Positions 34,610 through 44,275 of a DNA stretch of 64,000 nt are shown piece by piece. A program made the translations under genes and the position numbers. Location: assembly GCF_001426225.1 (NCBI RefSeq), contig NZ_LMRT01000014.1, positions 544,318-608,317 on the forward strand, written 5' to 3'. Each line of letters starts with the position of its first letter. The stretch's first letter is position 1. The stretch is from Allobosea sp. Leaf344 (GTDB lineage Bacteria; Pseudomonadota; Alphaproteobacteria; Rhizobiales; Beijerinckiaceae). A model generated the notes under the pieces. That model was given only the letters and a program-made list of their open reading frames with translations. It was not told the origin of the DNA and did not search any database.

Positions 34610-35710
34610 TCACCGGCCGGTCGCGGAAATCGCGATGATGCGCACCGGTCCGCGGACCGTCGGGCCGAGCGAGCCGCGCAGCGGCAGCGCATCGCTGGCG
34701 ATGGTCGGGTCCTGGAGGCTCGCCTCCTGCAGCGCCGGCTCCTGCAGGCTCGCCTCGCGCAGCGCCATGCGGCGCCGGAGCGAACGTGCATCGGCCTCGC
34801 GGCGCGAGAGACCGACCCGCTCGTCGATCTCGCGACGCTCGCTCTGGCTCAACTCGCTGGCGGTCCGGAAATCGCGAAAATCCCGCGGGCTGTAGGGCCA
34901 GCGCGAGCCGCCGACGAAGGTCTTGACCTTGCCGTCCAGCACGACGCTGTCCCCGGGGCGCAACGTGAAATCGCGCAGCAGCGACACCCGCCGCTCGCCC
35001 TCCTTCACGATGGCGGGGCGGCAGGCCGGGTCGGCGGCCTTCTCGTAACCGAAGGCGACCGGCATGGTGTTGTAGCGCTTGCCGTCCAGCGTCTGCGCCC
35101 CGTCGATCGACTCGACGCCGGCCGGCACGCGGAACACCTGGACCGGGACGCCCGGATTCATCGCCCGGCAGAGCTCGTCATGCGCCTTCATGTCGGCGCT
35201 GGTCCGGACCAGCCCGATCGGCGCGTGGAAACCGTCGCAGAGGCGCACGCAGATGCTGCGCGCCGCGGATGAGGCGGGCGCCAGCCCGGCCTGCCGGAGC
35301 TTCGGCTTGCCGCGTGGCGCGGCGCCGGCCGCGGTTTCGGCGCGGGCGAAGGGGTTGAGGGCGACCGGCGGATGGGCGATGCGGCCATCGCCGCGGGTCT
35401 GGAACAGCGGCAGGGACAGGCCGGGCCGGCTCGGCGCATAGGCCGTCGCGGCCGGGGCGCTCTGATGCAGGCTGGCGCGGCGACTGGCGGCCTCCTGCAG
35501 GTGGAAGGCCCGGACGCCGGCATCGTCGCCGGCCTGGACCATCGACACCGCCAGAACGGCGCCGCCGGCTCCCAGAGCCATGCCGACGCCGGCCATCGCA
35601 GCCAGCCGCGAAACGCGCGAGGGGGAGGGCAGCGGCGACGCTGCGGCCACCGGCTCGCGAACGCGCGTGCCGCGCCTCATGGGATGATCGTCATTACGGA
35701 CACGCAACAT
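34610..35710 (-). CDS. DUF2865 domain-containing protein
   Basis: A 366-residue protein typical of Hyphomicrobiales. A hydrophobic segment (LAAMAGVGMALGAGGAVLAVSM, about 36-57) is a signal peptide or anchor, so the rest is probably periplasmic. The DUF2865 core is ICVRLCDGFHAPIG (about 152-165) through CRAMNPGVPVQVFRVPAG and FTLRPGDSVVLDGKVKTFVG. The two Cys pairs may form disulfides. The C-terminus has a 15-nt tandem repeat coding for ASLQE/PALQE pentads. The function is unknown. Met11 is an alternative start. Confidence 0.8.
   Translation of the reverse strand: MLRVRNDDHPMRRGTRVREPVAAASPLPSPSRVSRLAAMAGVGMALGAGGAVLAVSMVQAGDDAGVRAFHLQEAASRRASLHQSAPAATAYAPSRPGLSLPLFQTRGDGRIAHPPVALNPFARAETAAGAAPRGKPKLRQAGLAPASSAARSICVRLCDGFHAPIGLVRTSADMKAHDELCRAMNPGVPVQVFRVPAGVESIDGAQTLDGKRYNTMPVAFGYEKAADPACRPAIVKEGERRVSLLRDFTLRPGDSVVLDGKVKTFVGGSRWPYSPRDFRDFRTASELSQSERREIDERVGLSRREADARSLRRRMALREASLQEPALQEASLQDPTIASDALPLRGSLGPTVRGPVRIIAISATGR
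34710..34769 (-). repeat. 15-nt tandem repeat near the 3' end of the DUF2865 gene
   Basis: Four consecutive 15-nt units start at 34710, 34725, 34740 and 34755; the first and third (TCCTGGAGGCTCGCC and TCCTGCAGGCTCGCC) differ by one base and the others are more diverged. They encode the pentads ASLQE, PALQE and ASLQD, an amphipathic helix-like stretch near the C-terminus. Confidence 0.7.
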
Positions 35711-35810
35711 GCGCCTACTCCACCCACGCCTGCTTCACTTGTCCGCCGCAATTTTCGTGTAGTTTACCTTTTGTTAGGATTCAATCTTGGCGCCTCGCCG
35801 CCAACAGAAA

Positions 35811-35841
35811 AGCGGCGCGATGCTTAACGCGCCGCGCCGCT
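35811..35841 (-). terminator. Rho-independent-type terminator after the MAPEG gene
   Basis: AGCGGCGCG (35811-35819) pairs perfectly with CGCGCCGCT (35833-35841) across a 13-nt loop. On the minus strand the hairpin is followed by TTTTCTGTT, a short T-rich tail. It lies 55 bp beyond the stop of the leftward MAPEG gene (35897), in the 186-bp gap before the DUF2865 gene, fitting an intrinsic terminator of the guaB-MAPEG direction. Confidence 0.6.
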
Positions 35842-35896
35842 ATGACTAGGTGGCGTCTGACAAGCCGGGACGGCGAGTAGGCAAGTCGCCGAGACG

Positions 35897-36307
35897 TCAG
35901 ACGATCGTCACCACCACCAGGATCCACATCACCAGCAATGCCAGCACGCCGAGGCCGAAGACGGAGGCACGCAGCCGCAGATCGTTCGATCCGGTATGGA
36001 TCAACGTATGGACCACCCGCGTCGCGACGAAGGCCCAGGCCAGCAGCGTCATCAGGAAGCCGGTCGCCCCGACCTCCATCGCGATCATGATCAGCGCGAA
36101 GAACAGGACCGGCGTCTCGAACTGATTGGTGAAATTGGCGGCCGCCAGCCGCGCATCCTGCGGGTAGCGTTCGGTGGAGACCGCGACATCGGCCATGCGC
36201 ACCTCCTTGCTCATCAGAGCGCGGCGCCGGCGGGCGAAGGTGATGCCGAGCACCACGAAGGTCCAGAGAATCTGGGCGAGGGCGGGGTAGAGCAGCTTGA
36301 GCGTCAT
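35897..36307 (-). CDS. MAPEG family protein
   Basis: A 136-residue protein with four membrane segments. It starts MTLKLLYPALAQILWTFVVLG and contains LAAANFTNQFETPVLFFAL, the conserved NFxNxFExPxLF signature of bacterial MAPEG proteins, and HTLIHTGSNDLRLRA. MAPEG includes glutathione-dependent membrane enzymes in eukaryotes, but the activity of bacterial members is mostly untested. The gene is 37 bp downstream of guaB in the same direction, a neighbourhood conserved in Hyphomicrobiales, and is followed by a terminator. Confidence 0.85.
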   Translation of the reverse strand: MTLKLLYPALAQILWTFVVLGITFARRRRALMSKEVRMADVAVSTERYPQDARLAAANFTNQFETPVLFFALIMIAMEVGATGFLMTLLAWAFVATRVVHTLIHTGSNDLRLRASVFGLGVLALLVMWILVVVTIV

Positions 36308-36344
36308 CGCCGATCCTTGATGGAGCGAGGGGCGGGAAGGGGGT

Positions 36345-37853
36345 TCAGGAACGCGTGGGATAGTTCGGGCTCTCGCGCACGATCGTCACGTCATGGACGT
36401 GGCTCTCGCGCAGCCCGGCGCTCGAGATGCGGATGAAGCGCGCCTTGCTCTGGTAATCCGCGAGATCGCGCCCGCCGACATAGCCCATCGCCGCCCGCAG
36501 CCCGCCCGCGAGCTGGTGCAGCACGCTCGACACCGGGCCCTTATAGGCGACCTGCCCCTCGACGCCTTCCGGCACCAGCTTCAGCGCATCCTTGATGTCC
36601 TGCTGAAAATAGCGGTCGGCCGAGCCGCGCGCCATGGCGCCGACGGAGCCCATCCCGCGATAGGATTTGTAGGAGCGGCCCTGATAGAGGAAGGTCTCGC
36701 CGGGAGTCTCGTCCGTGCCGGCGAGCAGCGAGCCGACCATGGCGCAGGAGGCGCCGGCGGCGAGCGCCTTGGCGAGGTCGCCGGAATATTTGATGCCGCC
36801 ATCGGCGATCACCGGGATGCCGGATTTCGCCGCGGCGGAGGCGGCGTCCAGCACCGCGGTGAGCTGCGGCACGCCGACGCCCGCGACGATGCGCGTGGTG
36901 CAGATCGAGCCGGGGCCGATGCCGACCTTGACCGCATCCGCACCGGCATCGATCAGCGCCTGCGCGCCGCCGGCGGTGGCGACGTTGCCGGCGATCACCT
37001 GCACCGCATTGGACAGCTTCTTCACCCGCGTCACCGCCTCGAGCACCATGGCGGAATGGCCATGGGCAGTATCGACGACGATGATGTCGACCCCGGCATC
37101 GACCAGCAGCTCCGAGCGCTCGAAGCCGAGCTCGCCGGTGGTGGTCGCAGCCGCCACCAGCAGGCGCCCCTGCGAATCCTTGGCGGCATGGGGATGGGCG
37201 ACCTGCTTCTCCATGTCCTTGACGGTGATCAGCCCGATGCAGCGATAGTGATCGTCGACCACCAGCAGCTTCTCGATGCGGAACTGGTGCAGCAGGCGGC
37301 GGGCCTCGTCCTGCGACACGCCCTCGCGCACCGTGATCAGCCTGTCCTTGGTCATGATCTCGGAGACCGGCTGCTCCGGATTGGCGGCGAAGCGCACGTC
37401 GCGATTGGTCAGGATGCCGACCAGCTTGCCCTTGTGGCCCTGCGGCCCGCGCTCGACCACCGGGATGCCGGAGATCGCATTGTGCTTCATGATCGCCAGC
37501 GCGTCGCCCAGCGTCTCGTCCGGGAAAATGGTGATCGGATTGGCGACCATCCCCGATTCGAACTTCTTCACCAGCCGCACCTGCGCCGCCTGCTGGTCGG
37601 CTTCCAGATTGCGGTGGACGACGCCGAGGCCGCCGGCCTGCGCCATGGCGATCGCCATGCGCGCCTCGGTCACCGTATCCATGGCCGAGGCGATGATCGG
37701 CAGGTTGAGCGAGATCGTCTTGGTCAGCTGCGTCCGGATGTCGACTTGCGAGGGCAGCACGTCCGATGGGCCGGGCTCGAGCAGCACGTCGTCGAAGGTC
37801 AGCCCTTCGCGGATCAGGCCGTCGCGGATCATGCCATGTGTGTCGATTGCCAT
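36345..37853 (-). CDS. guaB: IMP dehydrogenase
   Basis: A 502-residue enzyme converting IMP to XMP with NAD+, the first committed step of GMP synthesis, in the cytosol. The TIM barrel is interrupted by a CBS pair (about 100-220, with [17 protein letters not shown] and [12 protein letters not shown]). The catalytic Cys loop is [15 protein letters not shown], and the flap follows [21 protein letters not shown] 37853 begins the family sequence [28 protein letters not shown]; the upstream extension of the frame does not. It is upstream of MAPEG in one unit. Confidence 0.97.
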   Translation of the reverse strand: MAIDTHGMIRDGLIREGLTFDDVLLEPGPSDVLPSQVDIRTQLTKTISLNLPIIASAMDTVTEARMAIAMAQAGGLGVVHRNLEADQQAAQVRLVKKFESGMVANPITIFPDETLGDALAIMKHNAISGIPVVERGPQGHKGKLVGILTNRDVRFAANPEQPVSEIMTKDRLITVREGVSQDEARRLLHQFRIEKLLVVDDHYRCIGLITVKDMEKQVAHPHAAKDSQGRLLVAAATTTGELGFERSELLVDAGVDIIVVDTAHGHSAMVLEAVTRVKKLSNAVQVIAGNVATAGGAQALIDAGADAVKVGIGPGSICTTRIVAGVGVPQLTAVLDAASAAAKSGIPVIADGGIKYSGDLAKALAAGASCAMVGSLLAGTDETPGETFLYQGRSYKSYRGMGSVGAMARGSADRYFQQDIKDALKLVPEGVEGQVAYKGPVSSVLHQLAGGLRAAMGYVGGRDLADYQSKARFIRISSAGLRESHVHDVTIVRESPNYPTRS

Positions 37854-38113
37854 CGTCAACTCCGGGGGCCGGATATGCGGCCGGTTCGAAAGCGGGCGGA
37901 ACGAGCCCGTGATCGGGTTGACGAGGCCCGTTATCACGCGTGTGACATCGCCGCTAGAGGCCGCGCTGCGAATCTTTGTGCAGCGCGACAATAGCCGGCC
38001 GCCGCCATGTCCCCGGAGCAGAGCGGCCCCTGCGCCGGAGCCCCGTGCCGCGCCTCGCCTTCGCCGCCGTGCCGGCCTAGATCGGCAGCATCTCCCGCCG
38101 AGAATCGCCCGCC

Positions 38114-39553
38114 TTGCACCGCGCCAAGCTCCTTCCCCTGATCGTCGCCTGCGCGCTGTTCATGGAGAACACCGATTCCACGGTGATCGCGACATCCCTG
38201 CCGGTGATCGCCGCCGCTCTGGGGGAGGATCCGATCGCGCTGAAGCTGGCGCTGACCTCCTATCTCGTCAGCCTCGCCGTCTTCATCCCTGTCTCCGGCT
38301 GGATGGCCGACCGCTATGGCGCCCGCACCATCTTCCGTGCCGCGCTCGCCGTCTTCATGCTGGGCTCGCTCTGCTGCGCCGTCTCCAATTCGCTCGGGGC
38401 CTTCGTCGGCGCGCGCTTCCTGCAGGGCATGGGCGGGGCGATGATGGTCCCGGTCGGCCGGCTGGTGATCCTGCGCAGCGTCGAGAAATCCGAGCTCGTC
38501 GGCGCGCTCGCCTATCTCACGGTTCCCGCGCTGGTCGGACCCGTCGTCGGCCCGCCGCTCGGCGGCTTCATCACCACCTATTTCGACTGGCGCTGGATCT
38601 TCCTGATCAACATCCCGATCGGGATCGTCGGCATCGTGCTGGCGACGCTGTATTTCGACGATATCCGCGAGGATGACGTCGCGCCGCTCGACGTCACGGG
38701 CTTCCTGCTGACCGGGTTCGGCTTCGCGGCGCTGATGCTGGGGCTGGCGACGGGCGGGCGCCATCTCGTGCCGCTCGCGATCTCCTATGGCGCCGTCGCC
38801 GCCGGCCTCATCGCGCTGATCGCCTATGGCTTCCACGCCAGGCGCGTCGCCCATCCCGTGCTCGATTTCAGCCTGCTGCGCATCCCGACCTACCGGATCG
38901 GCGTGATCGGCGGGTCGATCTTCCGGACCGGGATCGGCGCACTGCCGTTCCTGCTGCCCTTGATGCTGCAGCTCGGCTTCGGCATGAACGCGCTGCAATC
39001 GGGCCTCGTCACCTTCGCCTCCGCCGCCGGCGCGCTGATCATGAAGACCTTGGCGCGGCGGATCCTGGCCCGGTTCGGCTTCCGGCGGGTGCTGGCGGTC
39101 AATGCCGTGATCGGCTCGGGCCTGCTCGCTCTGTCCGGCTTCTTCACCCCGGCGACGCCCTATTGGCTGATGCTCGGCATCCTGCTCATCGGCGGCTGCT
39201 TCCGTTCGCTGCAATTCACCGGCCTCAACGCGCTCAGCTATGCCGATGTCGGCAAGCGCGAAATGTCCGGCGCCACCAGCCTGTCCAGCGTCGCGCAGCA
39301 GCTCTCGCTCAGCCTCGGCGTCACCATCGGCGCCTTCGCGCTGGAAGCCGCCAACGCCTATCATGGCGGGCAGGCATTGGGCGCCGGCGATTTCTGGCCG
39401 GCCTTCGTCTTGGTCGGGCTGGTCTCCGCCTCCTCGGTCTTCATCATGGCGCGGCTCGCCCCCGATGCCGGCGCCGAAGTGTCGGGCCACGGCCAGCCCC
39501 GCGCCGCCGCCGCGACGGCCGAAGCGATCGCGGACCAGAAGCCGCCGGGGTGA
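38114..39553 (+). CDS. MFS transporter, DHA2-like (HsrA/multidrug exporter family)
   Basis: A 479-residue exporter with 12-14 membrane helices. [20 protein letters not shown] (about 17-36) is the DHA2 D1 motif, [13 protein letters not shown] the loop-2 motif, and [21 protein letters not shown] closely follows E. coli Hsr[13 protein letters not shown] is the typical family motif before helix 6. The frame starts at TTG 38114, two residues before the first hydrophobic segment; the first ATG would remove TM1, so TTG is preferred. The gene is monocistronic and divergent from guaB. The substrate is unknown. Confidence 0.87.
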   Translation: MHRAKLLPLIVACALFMENTDSTVIATSLPVIAAALGEDPIALKLALTSYLVSLAVFIPVSGWMADRYGARTIFRAALAVFMLGSLCCAVSNSLGAFVGARFLQGMGGAMMVPVGRLVILRSVEKSELVGALAYLTVPALVGPVVGPPLGGFITTYFDWRWIFLINIPIGIVGIVLATLYFDDIREDDVAPLDVTGFLLTGFGFAALMLGLATGGRHLVPLAISYGAVAAGLIALIAYGFHARRVAHPVLDFSLLRIPTYRIGVIGGSIFRTGIGALPFLLPLMLQLGFGMNALQSGLVTFASAAGALIMKTLARRILARFGFRRVLAVNAVIGSGLLALSGFFTPATPYWLMLGILLIGGCFRSLQFTGLNALSYADVGKREMSGATSLSSVAQQLSLSLGVTIGAFALEAANAYHGGQALGAGDFWPAFVLVGLVSASSVFIMARLAPDAGAEVSGHGQPRAAAATAEAIADQKPPG

Positions 39554-39590
39554 GGGGGGCGGACGATTTCGGTTCGCGAAGACAGGTGCT

Positions 39591-39610
39591 ATTGTACTAC
39601 GGATGTAACA
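39591..39610. promoter_or_regulatory. Candidate autoregulatory operator of the toxin-antitoxin pair
   Basis: Two TGTA half-sites, at 39594-39597 (reading TGTAC from 39593) and 39604-39608 (TGTAA), lie about 11 bp apart, one helical turn, 16 bp upstream of the antitoxin ATG. Spaced short half-sites of this kind suit the cooperative binding of ribbon-helix-helix antitoxins. There is no experimental support. Confidence 0.3.
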
Positions 39611-39625
39611 CGGAGCACGACGTCC

Positions 39626-39913
39626 ATGAGCGAGGCGACGTTTACCTTCCGCGTCGAGGAAAGCCTGAAGAGTGCCTTCGCGACGGCGGCGAAAGCGCAG
39701 GACCGCTCCAGCGCGCAGCTTCTACGCGACTTCATGCGGGATTTCGTCCGGCAGCAGAAGCAGGCTGCCGAATATGACGACTGGTTTCGACGGCAGGTCG
39801 AAACCGGCATCGCAGCCGCCGAAACCGGTGATGTCGTCAGCGCTGCCGATGTCGAAGCGCATTTCGAGCGCCGTCGGGAGGCGACGCGCCAGGGTCTGAC
39901 GCCGCGCAAATGA
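39626..39913 (+). CDS. Type II antitoxin, ribbon-helix-helix type
   Basis: A 95-residue acidic/basic two-domain antitoxin. The N-terminus ATFTFRVEESLKSAFATAAK is a beta strand plus helix of the ribbon-helix-helix DNA-binding fold, followed by a second helix (SSAQLLRDFMRDFVRQQK). The C-terminal half, with YDDWFRRQVETGIAAAETGDVVSAADVEAHF, is the toxin-wrapping region found in antitoxins paired with ParE/RelE toxins. Four bases overlap the toxin gene (ATGA), so the pair is coupled. It most likely represses its own promoter. Confidence 0.85.
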   Translation: MSEATFTFRVEESLKSAFATAAKAQDRSSAQLLRDFMRDFVRQQKQAAEYDDWFRRQVETGIAAAETGDVVSAADVEAHFERRREATRQGLTPRK

Positions 39914-40194
39914 CACAGGTCGTCTGGACCCGGCCGGCACTGCGCGACCGGGAGACGATCTACGATCATATCGAGCGCGACAATGCGGCCGCCGCGGTGA
40001 CGCTGGATCTGCTCTTCAGCGATGCGGCGCAGCGTCTGGCTGTCCACCCCGAGCTCGGGCGGGTGGGTCGGGTCGACAAAACCCGAGAGCTCGTCGTGCA
40101 CCCGAATTACATCCTCGTCTACGATCTCTCGGTTGATCGGATCCGCATTCTCCGCGTGCTCCATGCCGCGAGACAATGGCCGCAGCCTCGCTAG
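39910..40194 (+). CDS. Type II toxin, ParE/RelE family
   Basis: A 94-residue toxin. VVWTRPALRDRETIYDHIERDN is the two-helix hairpin of the ParE/RelE superfamily, and ELVVHPNYILVYDLSVDRIRILRVLHAARQWP is the C-terminal beta sheet, with the conserved RxLHxARQWP end. ParE members poison DNA gyrase and RelE members cleave ribosome-bound mRNA; the sequence alone does not separate them, though the ParE-like ending RVLHAARQ is common to both. It overlaps the antitoxin by four bases. Its stop codon shares the tetramer CTAG (40191-40194) with the convergent rlmE stop. Confidence 0.85.
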   Translation: MTQVVWTRPALRDRETIYDHIERDNAAAAVTLDLLFSDAAQRLAVHPELGRVGRVDKTRELVVHPNYILVYDLSVDRIRILRVLHAARQWPQPR

Positions 40195-40946
40195 GCGCTG
40201 TCGTCCTGCGAGCTGCCGATGCTCAAGCTCCCAGCCTCCCCAGGCTTGCGCCGATATCCCGTCGCCAGCACATAGAGCTCCGAGGAATCGGGCCGGCTGG
40301 CGGCGGGCTTCACATTGCGCACGGTGACGAAATCGCGCTTCAGCTCGGCGAGCAGCGCCGCGCTCTCTCCGCCCTGGAACAGCTTGGCCAGGAAGAACCC
40401 GCCCGGCGCCAGGATCGTATGCGCGAATTCCAGCGCCGCCTCGGCGAGCCCGATGATCTTGAGGTGGTCGGTCTTCTTGTGACCCGTGGTGTTGGCCGCC
40501 ATGTCGGACATCACCCCGTCGGCGCGTCCGCCGAGCCGCTGCGTCAGCAGGGCAGGGGCGGCCTCGTCCATGAAATCCATCTCGATCAGTTCGACGCCGG
40601 GGATCGGATCGACCGGCAGCAGGTCGATGCCGACGATCCGCCCCTTGCCCTGCTCCAGCCCGATGCGCTTCGCCGCGATCTGGCACCAGCCGCCCGGCGC
40701 GCAGCCGAGGTCGATCAGCTTCTGGCCCGGCTTCAGGAATTTGTAGCGGTCGTCCATCTCCTCGAGCTTGAAGGCGGCGCGGGAGCGATGGCCGAGTTCG
40801 CGCGCCCGCTTGACATAGGGGTCGTTGAGCTGGCGCTCGAGCCAGAGCTGCGAGGAATGCTTGAGCTTCCCCGCCTTCTTCACCTTCACCCGGAGATCCC
40901 GGGCTCCGGCGACTTTCGATTTGCCGCCCGATTTGCCGACGCTCAT
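40191..40946 (-). CDS. rlmE: 23S rRNA (uridine-2'-O)-methyltransferase RlmE
   Basis: A 251-residue methyltransferase that methylates U2552 of the 23S rRNA A-loop with S-adenosylmethionine. The SAM-binding motif DLGCAPGGWCQ (about 74-84) and the catalytic K-D-K-E tetrad are visible: Lys in RSRAAFKLEE, Asp in SDMAANTTG, Lys in LAKLFQGGE and Glu in SSELYVLATG. A basic N-terminal extension (about 1-30) is present. The gene is 62 bp after ppx in the same direction and ends sharing CTAG with the toxin gene. Confidence 0.95.
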   Translation of the reverse strand: MSVGKSGGKSKVAGARDLRVKVKKAGKLKHSSQLWLERQLNDPYVKRARELGHRSRAAFKLEEMDDRYKFLKPGQKLIDLGCAPGGWCQIAAKRIGLEQGKGRIVGIDLLPVDPIPGVELIEMDFMDEAAPALLTQRLGGRADGVMSDMAANTTGHKKTDHLKIIGLAEAALEFAHTILAPGGFFLAKLFQGGESAALLAELKRDFVTVRNVKPAASRPDSSELYVLATGYRRKPGEAGSLSIGSSQDDSA

Positions 40947-41008
40947 GCCTGGTCCATTCCTGTCGGGCTCACGCCTGTGCGACGCCGCTCACGCCGCTGA
41001 CGCGGGGC

Positions 41009-42166
41009 TCATGCCGGCCTGCGCCGCCACCAGGCCCGGTCCTCATGCATCATCCGCAGCAAAATGCCTTCGCGCAGGCCCCGATCGGCGATGCGGACGC
41101 GGTCGCTGGGAAAGGCGCGCCTGATCGCCTCGAAGATCGCGCAGCCCGCCAGCACGAGATCGGCCCGTTCCCGCCCGATGCAGGCATTGGCCGCCCGTGC
41201 GGCATAGTCCATATCGATCAGCCGGTCGATGACCGAGCAGATATCCTCCTGGCGCATCCACAGCCCGTCCACCACGCGGCGGTCGTAGCGGGGCAGGTCG
41301 AGATGGATGCCGGCCACGGTGGTGACGGTGCCGGAGGTCCCGAGCAGGTGGAAATTCCGCGCCCCGCGCGCGCCCGCCGCCTTCTTGACGAAGGGCTCCA
41401 GCGCCTGCGCGCAATCCTCGACCATGCGCTCGAACAGCTCGCGCCCGACCTCGAAGCCGCCATAGCGCTCCGCCACGGTCACCACGCCGATCGGCAGCGA
41501 CGCCCATTCCTTGATCCGCGCCGCCGGATCGCGCGCCTCGTTGCGCCCGCCCATCCAGATGATCTCGGTGGAGCCGCCGCCGATGTCGAAGACGATCACC
41601 CCTTCCGCGGCGGGGTCGGCCAGCGCGGCACATCCCGACACCGCGAGCGAGGCTTCCGTGCGCTGGTCGACGATCTCGAGTTCGAGCTCCGCCTCCCGGG
41701 CCACGCGCCGCACGAATTCGAGCCCATTGGTCGCGGCGCGGCAGGCTTCGGTGGTCACCAGCCTGGCGCGGGTGACGCCGCGCTGCACCATCTTGACCTG
41801 GCAGATTTTGAGCGCCTCGACGGCGCGATCCATCGCCGCCTCGTTCAGCCGCCCGCTGGCGGCGAGCCCTTCGCCGAGGCGCACGATCCGCGAAAACGCG
41901 TCGACGACCCGAAACCCATGCTGCGCCGGGCGCGCGATCAGCAGCCGGCAATTATTGGTGCCGAGATCCAGCGCCGCATAGGTCGCGGCCGGCGGCCGGG
42001 GCGCATAATCCGGGGCCGCATAGGCTTGCTGCGGGCGGGGCAGGGCGGACAGCGACAGGCCGGCGAGGGGAGCCGCACCGGATGGGGCGGTATCGCCATG
42101 GCTCCCCTTGGGCGCCGCATGCGCGACGCCACTGTCGTGCCGATCCTCGACGGCCACCGCGTCCAT
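41009..42166 (-). CDS. ppx: Exopolyphosphatase / guanosine pentaphosphatase (Ppx/GppA) family
   Basis: A 385-residue actin-like fold phosphatase. AALDLGTNNCRLLIARP (about 60-76) is the first phosphate loop, and GVIVFDIGGGSTEIIWM the second, followed by SLPIGVVTVAERY and HLLGTSGTVTTVAG. It hydrolyses polyphosphate and, in some members, pppGpp to ppGpp. A nonconserved Pro/Ala-rich N-terminal extension (about 1-55) precedes the domain. Start 42166 is chosen as the last Met before that domain, but the frame is open to 42379 and the real start is uncertain. It is divergent from glpK and upstream of rlmE, a neighbourhood common in Hyphomicrobiales. Confidence 0.9.
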   Translation of the reverse strand: MDAVAVEDRHDSGVAHAAPKGSHGDTAPSGAAPLAGLSLSALPRPQQAYAAPDYAPRPPAATYAALDLGTNNCRLLIARPAQHGFRVVDAFSRIVRLGEGLAASGRLNEAAMDRAVEALKICQVKMVQRGVTRARLVTTEACRAATNGLEFVRRVAREAELELEIVDQRTEASLAVSGCAALADPAAEGVIVFDIGGGSTEIIWMGGRNEARDPAARIKEWASLPIGVVTVAERYGGFEVGRELFERMVEDCAQALEPFVKKAAGARGARNFHLLGTSGTVTTVAGIHLDLPRYDRRVVDGLWMRQEDICSVIDRLIDMDYAARAANACIGRERADLVLAGCAIFEAIRRAFPSDRVRIADRGLREGILLRMMHEDRAWWRRRPA

Positions 42167-42377
42167 CCTCTCGGCAGCCGCGGATCCTGCGACCCTGCGG
42201 CGAGGCCGGACGACATGTCCGGCTGCCTGTTCGGGACAGAGCGTAACAACAGCTTGACGCCGGTGCCAAGCGGAAACCTCCGGCGGGGCGGCGGCGTCTT
42301 GCGGCGCGGGGCGTGGATCGGCCAGTCTGGCGGCAGGGCCGCGCCGAGCCGGCCGATCAGGGCAGGACGACGCCATC

Positions 42378-43880
42378 ATGGCCGCAAACCGCTATCTTCT
42401 CGCGATCGACCAGGGCACCACCTCGTCGCGCGCCATCGTCTTCGATGCCGGGCTCAAGCCCGTCGCCTCGGCCCAGCAGGAATATCAACAGCATTTTCCT
42501 GCCTCCGGCTGGGTGGAGCACGAGCCGGAGGACATCTGGTCCAGCGTCGTCGCCACCTGTCGCGCCGCCCTCGACAAGGCCGGGCTGGACGCCAAAGCCA
42601 TCGCCGCGATCGGCATCACCAACCAGCGCGAGACGACGCTGCTCTGGGACCGCCGCACCGGCCGTGCCGTCCACCGCGCCATCGTCTGGCAGGATCGGCG
42701 CACCGCCCCGCTCTGCGCCGAGCTCGTCGCGGCGGGGCACGAGGCCTTGGTGGCCGAGCGCACCGGCCTGCGCATCGACCCCTATTTCTCCGGCACAAAA
42801 ATCGCCTGGCTGCTCGATCACGTGCCGGGCGCGCGGCGCCGCGCCGAGGCGGGCGAGCTCGCCTTCGGCACCGTCGACAGTTTCCTGCTCTGGCGCCTGA
42901 CCGGCGGAGCGGTCCACGCCACCGACGCCACCAATGCCGCCCGCACCCTGCTCTTCGACATCAGGCGCGGCGTCTGGGACCAGGATCTCCTGGCCCTGCT
43001 CGGCATCCCCGCCGCGATCCTGCCGGAGGTCCGCGACTGCGCCTGCCATTTCGGCGACACCACCCCCGACCTCTTCGGCACGGCGATCCCGATTCGCGGC
43101 ATGGCGGGCGACCAGCAGGCGGCGACGATCGGCCAGGCCTGTTTCACCCCCGGCATGGTCAAATCGACCTATGGCACCGGCTGCTTCGCGCTGCTCAACA
43201 CCGGCTCCACCGCCGTCGCCTCGAAGAACCGCCTGCTCAGCACCATCGCCTATCAGCTGAACGGCGAGCGCAGCTACGCCCTCGAAGGCTCGATCTTCAT
43301 CGCCGGCGCGGCGGTGCAATGGCTGCGCGACGGGCTCGGCCTGATCGCCCATGCCAGCGAGACCGGCCCGCTGGCGGAGGCGGCGGACCCGGCGCAGGAG
43401 GTCTATCTCGTGCCGGCCTTCGTCGGCCTCGGCGCGCCGCATTGGGATGCGCAGGCGCGCGGCGCGATGTTCGGGCTGACGCGCAATACCGGCCCCCGCG
43501 AATTCGCCCGCGCGGCGCTGGAGAGCGTCTGCTACCAGACGCTCGACCTGATCGAGGCGATGCAGGCCGATTGGCCCGACGCCAGGCATGGCCGCGCGAT
43601 CCTGCGCGTCGATGGCGGCATGGTCGCCTCCGACTGGACGATGCAGCGCCTCGCCGACATTCTCGGCCTGCCGATCGACCGCCCCTCCGTGCTGGAGACG
43701 ACGGCGCTGGGCGCGGCCTATCTGGCCGGGCTCGACGCCGGGCTGCTGCCCGAGCCCGAGCGTTTCGCCGATCTCTGGCGCTTGGAGCGCCGCTTCAGCC
43801 CGGCTATGGCGGAGGCGGAGCGCGGCCGCAAGGTGGCCGGCTGGCGCGACAGCGTGCGCCGGACGCTGACCGGCACCTGA
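42378..43880 (+). CDS. glpK: Glycerol kinase
   Basis: A 500-residue FGGY kinase phosphorylating glycerol to sn-glycerol-3-phosphate with [22 protein letters not shown] (about 7-25) is the first nucleotide-binding motif. [17 protein letters not shown] and QDRRTAP (about 98) are characteristic of GlpK, as are [12 protein letters not shown] and [11 protein letters not shown]. The C-terminal [20 protein letters not shown] is the FGGY signature 2 region. There is no adjacent glpD, glpF or glpR; the gene stands alone, divergent from ppx. A strong ribosome site is lacking at ATG 42378. Confidence 0.96.
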   Translation: MAANRYLLAIDQGTTSSRAIVFDAGLKPVASAQQEYQQHFPASGWVEHEPEDIWSSVVATCRAALDKAGLDAKAIAAIGITNQRETTLLWDRRTGRAVHRAIVWQDRRTAPLCAELVAAGHEALVAERTGLRIDPYFSGTKIAWLLDHVPGARRRAEAGELAFGTVDSFLLWRLTGGAVHATDATNAARTLLFDIRRGVWDQDLLALLGIPAAILPEVRDCACHFGDTTPDLFGTAIPIRGMAGDQQAATIGQACFTPGMVKSTYGTGCFALLNTGSTAVASKNRLLSTIAYQLNGERSYALEGSIFIAGAAVQWLRDGLGLIAHASETGPLAEAADPAQEVYLVPAFVGLGAPHWDAQARGAMFGLTRNTGPREFARAALESVCYQTLDLIEAMQADWPDARHGRAILRVDGGMVASDWTMQRLADILGLPIDRPSVLETTALGAAYLAGLDAGLLPEPERFADLWRLERRFSPAMAEAERGRKVAGWRDSVRRTLTGT

Positions 43881-44201
43881 GCCGACGCGTCGCAGCGGGG
43901 CCGGGACGCGGCGGGCAAAGCGGCGCGGGCGGGCGGCAGGCCGACGGGCGCCTCCGGCGAGACCCGGCTCGACCGGCGTTTCGCGCCAAGCCTTTTCGCT
44001 CGGAGCTCGGAAAGCCTTTTCGCAGACGGACGGCGGCGTGGCGCGCCCAAGGCTCGGCGTTCAGTGTTTTGCCCGGCGGGAGTGGGGCAGGGGTGTCGTC
44101 AAAGTTTCATCATCCCTGCAATCGGGGCTTGCCATCCGCGCAGCCATTGATTAGACCGCGCCACACCAACGCGAGCGCCGCAAACCAGCGCAAAGCACCG
44201 T
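43881..44201. other. 321-bp region between glpK and tRNA-Gln
   Basis: The region has no convincing gene. It is GC-rich on the left and contains two copies of AAGCCTTTTCGC (about 43989-44000 and 44015-44026). It becomes more balanced on the right, where the tRNA promoter lies. Confidence 0.5.
44129..44157 (+). promoter_or_regulatory. Candidate sigma70 promoter of tRNA-Gln
   Basis: TTGCCA (44129-44134) and TAGACC (44152-44157) are separated by 17 bp. The predicted transcript would start near 44164, leaving a 5' leader of about 38 nt before the tRNA at 44202, which RNase P would remove. The -10 match is weak (three of six bases). Confidence 0.4.
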
Positions 44202-44275
44202 TGGGGGATCGTCTAACGGTAGGACCCCAGACTCTGACTCTGGTTGTCTAGGTTCGAATCCTAGTCCCCCAGCCA
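44202..44275 (+). tRNA. tRNA-Gln, anticodon CTG
   Basis: A 74-nt cloverleaf with encoded CCA. Acceptor stem TGGGGGA (44202-44208) pairs with TCCCCCA (44265-44271), with discriminator G and CCA (44273-44275). The D stem is GTCT/GGAC, and the anticodon stem CCAGA/TCTGG holds the loop CTCTGAC, giving anticodon CTG (reads CAG, Gln). The T arm CTAGG-TTCGAAT-CCTAG is perfect. No duplicate of the tRNA 3' end is seen nearby, so there is no sign of an integrated element. Confidence 0.97.

Noticed and set aside
41045-44251. Open plus-strand frame of 1068 codons
   Set aside because: It runs antisense to ppx, then out of frame through glpK and into the tRNA. It carries no recognisable motif.
44202-44275. 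tRNA-Gln as an integration site of a mobile element
   Set aside because: No integrase and no direct repeat of the tRNA 3' end were seen in the flanks.
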